DNA of 64,000 nucleotides from Rhizobium album. GTDB taxonomy: Bacteria > Pseudomonadota > Alphaproteobacteria > Rhizobiales > Rhizobiaceae. How positions within the stretch are numbered: position 1 is the first letter of the stretch; each line of letters starts with the position of its first letter. The translations under genes and the position numbers were made by a program. Shown here one piece after another: positions 44,492 to 51,776 of this stretch. The DNA lies in contig NZ_QFBC01000003.1 of the NCBI RefSeq assembly GCF_003122325.1, positions 248,001 through 312,000 of the forward strand. Reading direction: 5' to 3'. The notes beneath the pieces are model-generated. The model saw nothing but the letters and a program-made list of their open reading frames with translations, did no database searches and was not told where the DNA came from.

Positions 44492-45541
44492 TTGAACAGC
44501 ATCGTCAGACCCTCGGCCGGTGGCATGCCCCTGGTCGCAGATCCCTCGCCGATGGTGGATCCCTTCGGCCGCACCGTCTCCTACCTGCGCGTCTCCGTGA
44601 CCGACCGCTGCGATTTCCGCTGCACCTATTGCATGGCGGAAAACATGACCTTCCTGCCGAAGAAGGACCTTCTGACGCTGGAAGAGCTGAACCGGCTCTG
44701 TTCCGCCTTCATCGCCAAGGGTGTCCGCAAGCTTCGGCTGACCGGCGGCGAGCCGCTGGTGCGCAAGAACATCATGTTCCTGATCCGCGAGCTCGGCCGC
44801 CATATCGACGCCGGCAACCTCGAAGAACTGACGCTGACCACCAACGGCTCGCAGCTCGCCCGCCATGCCCAGGAACTCTATGACTGCGGCGTACGCCGCA
44901 TCAACGTCTCGCTGGACACGCTCAATCCCGAAAAGTTCAAGGAAATCACCCGTTGGGGCGATTTCCACAAGGTGATGGAAGGCATCGACGCCGCCGAGAA
45001 AGCCGGCCTGAAGATCAAGCTCAACGCCGTGGCGCTGAAGGATTTCAACGAGACCGAAATCGCCGGCATGCTGCGTTTCGCCCATGGCCGCGGCATGGAC
45101 CTGACCGTCATCGAGACCATGCCGATGGGCGAGATCGAGGAAGACCGCACCGACCGGTACTTGCCGCTGTCGAAGCTGCGCGCCGACCTGGAAGAACAGT
45201 TCACGCTCGTCGATATTCCCTACAAGACCGGTGGCCCCGCCCGGTATGTCGAAGTCAGGGAAACCGGCGGCCGTCTCGGCTTCATCACGCCGATGACCCA
45301 TAATTTTTGCGAAAGCTGCAATCGTGTTCGCCTGACCTGCACCGGCACGCTGTACATGTGCCTCGGCCAGAACGACGCCGCAGACCTACGTGCCGCGTTG
45401 CGCGCCTCCGAGGACGATGCCTATCTGTTTGCCGCCATCGACGAAGCGATCGGCCGCAAGCCGAAGGGACACGACTTCATCATCGACCGCGTCCGCCGCA
45501 AGCCCGCCGTCGCTCGCCACATGAGCGTCACCGGCGGCTGA
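44492..45541 (+). CDS. moaA: GTP 3',8-cyclase (molybdenum cofactor biosynthesis)
   Basis: The 349-residue radical SAM enzyme carries out the first step of molybdopterin synthesis. Both clusters are visible: Cys40, Cys44, Cys47 in CDFRCTYC, and the C-terminal CESC-x-RVRLTC set for GTP binding. The family C-terminus GG is intact. TTG start with AGGAGG 7 bases upstream, a strong ribosome binding site. It is divergent from DUF971, with no Moco-riboswitch-like structure evident in the 143-bp gap. It shares the pathway with mobA and mobB at 50508-51667. Confidence 0.95.
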   Translation: MNSIVRPSAGGMPLVADPSPMVDPFGRTVSYLRVSVTDRCDFRCTYCMAENMTFLPKKDLLTLEELNRLCSAFIAKGVRKLRLTGGEPLVRKNIMFLIRELGRHIDAGNLEELTLTTNGSQLARHAQELYDCGVRRINVSLDTLNPEKFKEITRWGDFHKVMEGIDAAEKAGLKIKLNAVALKDFNETEIAGMLRFAHGRGMDLTVIETMPMGEIEEDRTDRYLPLSKLRADLEEQFTLVDIPYKTGGPARYVEVRETGGRLGFITPMTHNFCESCNRVRLTCTGTLYMCLGQNDAADLRAALRASEDDAYLFAAIDEAIGRKPKGHDFIIDRVRRKPAVARHMSVTGG

Positions 45542-45661
45542 TCGCGATTGTGGCCAGCCCCTTGTAGCCGGACACCACGCTCCATACCTATCAAGGTAGT
45601 CCCGGCAGCGGCGTATGCGGCTTCGGGAGCACTGAAACAATCGCTTTGCCAGGATAAAAGC

Positions 45662-46567
45662 ATGGATATGGACAGGATCTTGCAGTCCGTCGTGGCCGTG
45701 CGTTCGACGATACCGGACGACGCCTTCACGGCAAATACATTGGGCACGCACCGCGAAGGCAGCGGCGTGGTCATCCGCGACAACGGCCTCGTGCTGACCA
45801 TCGGTTACCTGATCACGGAAGCCGAAGAAATCTGGCTGACGTGCCAGGACGGCCGCGTCGTCGCCGGCCATGCGCTCGCCTACGATCAGGAGACCGGCTT
45901 CGGGCTCGTCCAGGCGCTGGGACAGCTCGATCTGCCCGCCGTCAAACTCGGCAACGCCGCGGATGCCCGGCTTGGCGATCCCGTCGTCTTCGCCGATGGC
46001 CTCGGCCAGTTCGTCCGCTCGAAGATCGTCGCCAAGCAGGAATTCGCCGGCTACTGGGAATATCTGCTCGACGAGGCGATCTTCATCGCGCCGGCGCATC
46101 CCTCCTGGGGCGGCGCGGCACTTCTTGACGCGGAAGGCCGGCTGCTCGGCATCGGCTCGTTGCGGCTCCAGATGAGCAGGAGGGGCGAGGTCTCAGACAT
46201 CAACATGATCGTGCCGATCGACCTGCTGGCGCCGATCCTCGACGACCTGCTCAACCGCGGCCAGATCGACAAGCCGGCGCGTCCGTGGCTCGGCGCCTTT
46301 TCCGCGGAAAGCAACGGCGACGTGGTGGTGATGAGCGTCGCGGACGGTGGGCCGGCGGCGAAGGCCGGGCTGCGCCAGGGCGACATCATCTCGGAAATCC
46401 GCGATGGCGAAGTGGACGGATTGGCCGATTTCTACCGCAAGGTCTGGGAAAGCGGTCCTGCCGGCGCGGAAATCCCCATGCGCATCCTGCGAGGCGGCCG
46501 CGACGCCTGGCTGCGGATCAAATCCGCCGATCGCAGCAGCTTCTTGAAAAGGCCGCAGATGCAATGA
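45662..46567 (+). CDS. S1C (DegP-like) protease homologue lacking the catalytic triad, with PDZ domain
   Basis: The 301-residue protein has a trypsin-like domain (GSGVVIRDNGLVLTIGYLI, YDQETGFGLVQAL, APAHPSWGGAALLD) and a C-terminal PDZ domain (VADGGPAAKAGLRQGDIISEI). By alignment to DegP, catalytic His is Tyr49, Asp is Gly79 and Ser is Trp149, so it cannot be a classical serine protease. There is no signal peptide or membrane segment: MDMDRILQSVVAVRSTI begins the domain directly, so it may act in the cytoplasm. AGGA is 8 bases before the ATG. Role unknown; a scaffold or chaperone-like adaptor is plausible. Confidence 0.8.
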   Translation: MDMDRILQSVVAVRSTIPDDAFTANTLGTHREGSGVVIRDNGLVLTIGYLITEAEEIWLTCQDGRVVAGHALAYDQETGFGLVQALGQLDLPAVKLGNAADARLGDPVVFADGLGQFVRSKIVAKQEFAGYWEYLLDEAIFIAPAHPSWGGAALLDAEGRLLGIGSLRLQMSRRGEVSDINMIVPIDLLAPILDDLLNRGQIDKPARPWLGAFSAESNGDVVVMSVADGGPAAKAGLRQGDIISEIRDGEVDGLADFYRKVWESGPAGAEIPMRILRGGRDAWLRIKSADRSSFLKRPQMQ

Positions 46568-46575
46568 AGTTGAAA

Positions 46576-46615
46576 TGCAAAAGCCAGTAGCGACCGCCAG
46601 CTGCTGGCTTTTGCA
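46576..46615. terminator. Long hairpin between convergent genes
   Basis: Perfect 12-bp arms TGCAAAAGCCAG / CTGGCTTTTGCA, extendable to 16 pairs with one G-T pair, lie between the pseudo-protease and chemotaxis genes. The T-tract is partly inside the stem, so it may terminate both transcripts. Confidence 0.75.
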
Positions 46616-46683
46616 CAAAAGTGTCGCGATCTTTCAGCTTCGCCCGTTGTTTCTGCATGTCGTTTTCGTAACAGCCCGAACCG

Positions 46684-49248
46684 TCATGCCGCGTGGCGGG
46701 ACGATCCTGAGTTGCGGCGTTCATGCCTGCCGATGTCGACCTGCAGGGTAAGATCACGGGTCTTGAACCGCTCGATCTCTTCCACAAGCAGATCGACACG
46801 CTGGCGCAGCCCGTGGATCTCGGCATTGTTTTCCTCGACCATGGCGGCGTTCTGCTGGGTGATGAGTTCCACCGCGTTGACGGCCTTGCTGACCTCGGTG
46901 ATGCCCGTCGATTGTTCGCCGGTGGCGGCGGAAATGTCGGCCACCAGACGCTGCACCTCGGTGACATGGTCGATGATGACCGAAAGCGCCCCGCCGGTTT
47001 CCTCGACCAGTTGCACACCGTTCTGCACCTGGGTGGAACTGGCTGAAATCAGCCCCTTGATCTCGCGCGCCGCGCTGGCGCAACGCTGGGCAAGCTCCCG
47101 CACCTCCTGCGCCACCACGGCAAAACCACGGCCGGCCTCGCCTGCCCGCGCCGCCTCGACGCCGGCATTGAGCGCCAGCAGGTTCGTCTGGAAGGCGATC
47201 TCGTCGATGACGCCGATGATGGTGGCGATCTTTTCCGAAGAGCTGTTGATTTCGCCCATCGCCTGGACGGCGCGGGCCACGACCTCGCCGGACCGCTCGG
47301 CATAGGCTTGCGTCTCGTTGACGGAGGTTGCCGTGCGCTTGGCGCTGTCGGCGGTGGTGCGCACCACTTCGCTCAGGTGCTTCAGCGCCCGCGAACTTTC
47401 TTCGAGCGCTGCCGCCTGTTGTTCGGTGCGGCGCGCCAGGTCGTCGGCGGAGGCGGCCAGGTTGCCGGTGCCGCCGCGGATCTCCTCCGTCGTGCTGCGC
47501 ACGTCGGCAAGCGTCTGACGCAGGGAGCCGACGGCATGGTTGTAGGTCTGGGCCATCTCGGAGAAATCGGCGGCGAGGTTGTCGCTCATGCCCACCTCCA
47601 GATTGCCGTCGGCCAGCTTGTGCAGCACCTCGGACAAAGCCGTCAGCGCCTGCTTCTGCTCGGCCTCGATGCGTGCCCGCTCGGCCGCGTGCAGGGCCTC
47701 TTCGCGGGCCGCAAGCGTACGGGCGGCAGCCGCCTCCTGCTCCAGCCGGACGTTCTCCCGCGCATTGTCACGGAAGACGGCGACCGAGCGAACCATGTCG
47801 CCGATCTCGTCGCCGCGGCTGCGGCCATCGATGGCGACGTCGAGATCGCCCGTGGCGAGCCGCGTCATCATCTCGTTGACGCGCCGCAGCGGACCGCGCA
47901 GCGTCTCGACCAGCATCAGGCCGCCGACGATGGCGAGCAGCGTGCCGGCGACCATGGCGATGACGGAGATGGTGGCGGAACGCTCGCTGTCCTCCTTGCC
48001 GACTTCCTGCGCCGTACTGACGAAATGCTTGAGCGCCGCCATTGACGACGAGAGGATATCGACCGTCGCCGTGCGTGCCGTCTGCCAGTTCGCCGCCGTC
48101 AGCAGCACGTCGGTGGACGATTTTTCGACCAGAGAGACAATCGGCATCACCTTGGCGGAAAAGTCGCGCATCGTCGAATTCTTGGCGCCGAGCTGCGAAA
48201 TCACCGCGCTGGAAATCGTCAGTTCCGCCAGGTCGCTCAGCACCACTTCGCGGGCATCGGCGGTCAGCGTCGTGCGCATCTGGCCGATATGCAGTTGCAG
48301 CTTGTCGATGGTCTGCAGCGACTGGTCGACGAAACCAAGGAGATCGCGCAGCTGGCTGACCTCCTGGTCGAGGCCGACGAACCGTTCCGCCGCCGTGTTG
48401 GAATTGCGCATGGCAAGATCGGCGAGCTTCTTTTCGATTGCCGGGAAATCGGCGAGAAGCGCCGCCAGGGCCGCACTCTTGGCATCGTCGGCATCGCCTC
48501 CCTGGAGGACCGCCTCGACCTTGCCGACGATATCCTTCACGGTTTTGACCGAAGCCCTGCCCTTTTCGGAGACGATCTTTTCTCCCTGGCCGATTTCTTT
48601 CGTCAGCGCCACCAGATAGGTGCCTGCCGTCTTCACCTGCTTGCCGGCGGACGACTCCATCTGCACGGCGGCGCGCAGCTTGCCCATGCGATCCGACAGC
48701 GCCTTGAAGGCGGCGGCATCATAGAGCAGGCCCTTGGCGAAGGCTTCCTTGTCGGAAAACTCCTTGCGCACGACATCGACCTGCTTCTTGGCAGCCTCGC
48801 CATAGTCGCGCAGCGATGCCAGCTCGCTGCCCATCTCCGTGTCGATGCCGTCACGCTGCAGCTTGATCGTCCACAAGGCAGCGGCCTGATCGCGCATGCG
48901 CGGCGCCAAGCCGGTGACGCTTTCCACCTGCGCCCGCTGCTCCGGCGTCGAAAGCAGGCCCTGCAGCACGCCGATGCCGGCCTCCTGCTTGTCGATCGTT
49001 TCCAGCAGGGCCTGTCGGCTTTCCTCGTTCGGCGCGCCGGTGAAATTCAGGAGCGCCGCCTGCAGGTTCTCGAAATCGCCGATATTCTCGATCGTCGCCC
49101 GCGTCACGGTCATATGCCCGTTGAGCATGTTGGCGGTGTAATAACCGACGACGCCGACGCCGGTGATCAACACCACCAGCGGCACGACGAACAACAGCAC
49201 CTTGGTAACGATCCGGCGGCTCTGCAGGAGACGATCGATAAAAAACAC
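46684..49248 (-). CDS. Methyl-accepting chemotaxis protein
   Basis: The 854-residue receptor has an N-terminal transmembrane helix (about 16-40), a large periplasmic helical sensor (about 45-425), a second helix (about 430-450), a HAMP domain, a coiled-coil, and the signalling domain with its hairpin tip sequence EIAFQTNLLALNAGVEAARAGEAGRGFAVVAQEVRELAQR. It ends with SSRHAA, with no CheR-docking pentapeptide. The periplasmic helical-bundle sensor is unusually long, so the ligand is not predictable. Confidence 0.93.
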   Translation of the reverse strand: MFFIDRLLQSRRIVTKVLLFVVPLVVLITGVGVVGYYTANMLNGHMTVTRATIENIGDFENLQAALLNFTGAPNEESRQALLETIDKQEAGIGVLQGLLSTPEQRAQVESVTGLAPRMRDQAAALWTIKLQRDGIDTEMGSELASLRDYGEAAKKQVDVVRKEFSDKEAFAKGLLYDAAAFKALSDRMGKLRAAVQMESSAGKQVKTAGTYLVALTKEIGQGEKIVSEKGRASVKTVKDIVGKVEAVLQGGDADDAKSAALAALLADFPAIEKKLADLAMRNSNTAAERFVGLDQEVSQLRDLLGFVDQSLQTIDKLQLHIGQMRTTLTADAREVVLSDLAELTISSAVISQLGAKNSTMRDFSAKVMPIVSLVEKSSTDVLLTAANWQTARTATVDILSSSMAALKHFVSTAQEVGKEDSERSATISVIAMVAGTLLAIVGGLMLVETLRGPLRRVNEMMTRLATGDLDVAIDGRSRGDEIGDMVRSVAVFRDNARENVRLEQEAAAARTLAAREEALHAAERARIEAEQKQALTALSEVLHKLADGNLEVGMSDNLAADFSEMAQTYNHAVGSLRQTLADVRSTTEEIRGGTGNLAASADDLARRTEQQAAALEESSRALKHLSEVVRTTADSAKRTATSVNETQAYAERSGEVVARAVQAMGEINSSSEKIATIIGVIDEIAFQTNLLALNAGVEAARAGEAGRGFAVVAQEVRELAQRCASAAREIKGLISASSTQVQNGVQLVEETGGALSVIIDHVTEVQRLVADISAATGEQSTGITEVSKAVNAVELITQQNAAMVEENNAEIHGLRQRVDLLVEEIERFKTRDLTLQVDIGRHERRNSGSSRHAA

Positions 49249-49566
49249 GGCAACCTCGCCCGATGGTCCGACCTGTCGAAAGGTTCATCCTCCGACATAC
49301 GGAAAGGCATGCCGTTGCGTCATGCAAAAGCCTTGTGCCACAGCCTGCGAAATGAACGTTGAGGAAGCATTAAGAGCCGCACGTACGTTTCCCAAAAACT
49401 ATTTGTTTTTTAAAGAAAATTTGTGACCTGTGTGGTCATTTTTCATTCGGCTGCACGCATATATCGCAGTTGCACAAAAAGAATTCTTTTCTTTCCCGCG
49501 ATTGCGGGAATGGCAATTCTGCAGGCCGGTGACTAGAAAAGACAATTCGAATTCGAGAATCGTCGC
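49249..49566. other. 318-bp gap between the chemotaxis receptor and EamA genes
   Basis: No gene is visible. AT-rich 49390-49425 is likely the promoter area for both directions. It contains two inverted repeats: TGACC-5 nt-GGTCA at 49424-49438 and the 18-bp TTCCCGCGATTGCGGGAA at 49493-49510. Confidence 0.6.
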
Positions 49567-50508
49567 ATGTCTCTGTCGAGAAATACCCGCGGCGCACTGC
49601 TGATGATGGCGGCCATGGCGGGTTTCTCCGGCAACGATGCGCTGATCAAGGCGGTGACGCCGGTCATGAATGTCGGGCAGATCATGTGCGTCCGCGGCAT
49701 CGTCACGACCGTCCTCGTGTTTTTCATCGCCCGGCATCTTGGGGCCTTGCGCCCATGGCGGGTGCTGCTGCAGCCGATGATCCTGCTGCGCGTCCTCTTC
49801 GAGATCCTCGCCGCCATCACCTATCTCACCGCCATCGCGGCGATACCGCTCGCCAATGCCGCCGCCATCCTGCAGGCCCTGCCGCTGGTGGTGACGCTGG
49901 GGGCTGCCGTCTTTCTCGGCGAACCGGTCGGCTGGCGGCGATGGACGGCGATCGCCGTGGGTTTCGTCGGCGTGCTGATCATCATCCGGCCAGGCGCGGA
50001 AGGCTTTGGCCTTGCCTCCGCTTCCGTCGTCCTCTGTACCTTCTTCACCGCCGCCCGCGACCTCGCCACGCGCCAGGTGCGCTCCGAAGTGCCGTCGCTG
50101 ATGGTGACGCTGGCGACCGCCGTCACCGGCTGCGTCGCCGGCGCGCTGCTGACGCAGCCGATGGGCGGCTGGCGGCCGATGTCGGCGGAAAGTTTTGCCA
50201 TCCTGCTCTCCGCCTCGGTGCTCGTGCTGGTCGGCTATCAATGCATCATCATCGCCATGCGTACCGGCGAAATCTCCTTCATCGCGCCGTTTCGCTATTT
50301 TGCGCTGCTCTGGGCGATCGTGCTCGGCATGATCTTCTTCGGCGACATGCCCGACCTGCCGATGCTCGCCGGCATCGCCATCGTCATCGCCTCCGGCCTC
50401 TACACCTTCCATCGCGAGCGGAAACGGCAGGATGAGGCAACGGCAAAGACCGTCTCCATGGAAAAACCGGCTCTGACGGCATCCTCCACAGCAACGGAAA
50501 AACCCTGA
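49567..50508 (+). CDS. DMT-superfamily (EamA) transporter
   Basis: The 313-residue membrane protein has about ten hydrophobic helices in two EamA repeats (first from SRNTRGALLMMAAMAGFSGNDALIK; second from FGLASASVVLCTFFTAARDLATRQ). The C-terminal tail is charged. Substrate unknown; drug/metabolite efflux is usual. It overlaps mobA by one base (TGATG), so it is the first gene of a mobA-mobB transcript. Confidence 0.88.
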   Translation: MSLSRNTRGALLMMAAMAGFSGNDALIKAVTPVMNVGQIMCVRGIVTTVLVFFIARHLGALRPWRVLLQPMILLRVLFEILAAITYLTAIAAIPLANAAAILQALPLVVTLGAAVFLGEPVGWRRWTAIAVGFVGVLIIIRPGAEGFGLASASVVLCTFFTAARDLATRQVRSEVPSLMVTLATAVTGCVAGALLTQPMGGWRPMSAESFAILLSASVLVLVGYQCIIIAMRTGEISFIAPFRYFALLWAIVLGMIFFGDMPDLPMLAGIAIVIASGLYTFHRERKRQDEATAKTVSMEKPALTASSTATEKP

Positions 50509-51152
50509 TGACGACCATTGCCAATCCTGAGGAATTGCCGGTTCCGGCCATCGTGCTTGCCGGCGGGCGGTCGAGCCGGATGGGTAGCAACAAGGCGCTG
50601 CTGCCGCTCGGCGGCGTGCCGATGCTGCGGCACATCATCGACCGCCTCTCGCCACAGGTGACATCCGTCGCCCTCAACGCGCCGCCCGGCTGGCCCGAAA
50701 GCTTCGGGCTGCCGCTGGTGCCCGACACGGTCGCCGGCCAGGCCGGACCGATCGCCGGCATCGCGGCCGGACTGCACCACGCGCTGCGGCAAGACACAGG
50801 CACAACCCACATCCTCACCGTGCCCTCCGACAGCCCGTTCTTCCCTGCCGACCTGGTTTTGCGTCTGCACGCCGCCATCAAGGGAACCGACGAGATCGTC
50901 ATCGCCGTTTCCGGCGGGCAGGATCATCCGGTCTTCGGCCTTTGGCCGCTTTCGCTTTCGGCTGACATGGAGATGTTTCTGCGCACCGACGAACGCCGGC
51001 GCTTGCGCGACTTCTTCGGCCGCCATGTCACTCGCGAAGTCGATTTTCCCTTCGTGGAGACGCCGGCCGGCCCTCTCGACCCGTTCTTCAACGTCAACAC
51101 GCCGGACGATTTCGCTCGTGCGCAAAAATTCCTGGAGCATTTCCACGCATGA
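50508..51152 (+). CDS. mobA: Molybdenum cofactor guanylyltransferase
   Basis: The 214-residue enzyme adds GMP to molybdopterin to make Mo-bis-MGD cofactor. The nucleotide-binding loop LAGGRSSRMGSNKALLPLGG is intact, with VPSDSPFFP and NVNTPDDF at the expected places. It overlaps the EamA gene by one base and mobB by four (ATGA), giving translational coupling. Confidence 0.94.
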   Translation: MTTIANPEELPVPAIVLAGGRSSRMGSNKALLPLGGVPMLRHIIDRLSPQVTSVALNAPPGWPESFGLPLVPDTVAGQAGPIAGIAAGLHHALRQDTGTTHILTVPSDSPFFPADLVLRLHAAIKGTDEIVIAVSGGQDHPVFGLWPLSLSADMEMFLRTDERRRLRDFFGRHVTREVDFPFVETPAGPLDPFFNVNTPDDFARAQKFLEHFHA

Positions 51153-51667
51153 CCGGGCCTCGCATTTTCGGCATTTCCGGCTGGAAGAATTCCGGCAAGA
51201 CCGGCCTCGCCGTCCGGCTCGTCAGCGAGTTCACCCGCCGCGGCTACCGCATCTCGACGATCAAGCACGCCCATCACGACTTCGATATCGACAAGGTCGG
51301 CGCCGACAGCTTTCGCCATCGCGAGGCCGGCGCCCATGAGGTCACCATCGTCTCCGGCACCCGCTACGCCATCATGCACGAGTTGCGCGGCGCCCCGGAG
51401 CCCAACTTCGAAGAGATTCTCGCCCGCATCGCCCCCTGCGACCTGGTGCTGATCGAAGGCTACAAGCGCGAACCGATTCCCAAGATCGAAGCCCGGCGCG
51501 TCGAGGCGAAAAACCGCGAGCCATTGGCGCCGGGCGATCCGCACATCGTCGCCATCGCCGCCGACCATGCTGTCTCCGATACCACCCTGCCCGTCTTCGA
51601 TCTCGACGATACGCCGGCGATTGCCGATTTCATCGCCCGCACGGTCGGCCTTCCCGATCCCGCCTGA
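51149..51667 (+). CDS. mobB: MobB, molybdopterin-guanine dinucleotide biosynthesis protein
   Basis: The 172-residue GTP-binding protein has P-loop GWKNSGKTGL and the family stretches STIKHAHHDFDIDKVGADSFRHREAG and LVLIEGYKREPIPKIE. It supports MobA in Mo-bis-MGD formation. It ends with no further mob gene downstream. Confidence 0.94.
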   Translation: MTGPRIFGISGWKNSGKTGLAVRLVSEFTRRGYRISTIKHAHHDFDIDKVGADSFRHREAGAHEVTIVSGTRYAIMHELRGAPEPNFEEILARIAPCDLVLIEGYKREPIPKIEARRVEAKNREPLAPGDPHIVAIAADHAVSDTTLPVFDLDDTPAIADFIARTVGLPDPA

Positions 51668-51724
51668 AGCGAAGCCAGCAAAAAAGTGCGGCGGTCTTGC
51701 GTGGAAACATAAGGCTCTGGCAGC

Positions 51725-51755
51725 AAAAAGCCCACCGGATCGCCCCGGTGGGCTT
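51725..51755 (-). terminator. Terminator of the OmpA-family gene
   Basis: An 11-bp perfect stem AAGCCCACCGG / CCGGTGGGCTT with a 6-nt loop is followed on the minus strand by a T-run (complement of 51725-51729). It also sits downstream of mobB on the plus strand. Confidence 0.9.
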
Positions 51756-51776
51756 CGTCATCGGCTTGCCGTCACT

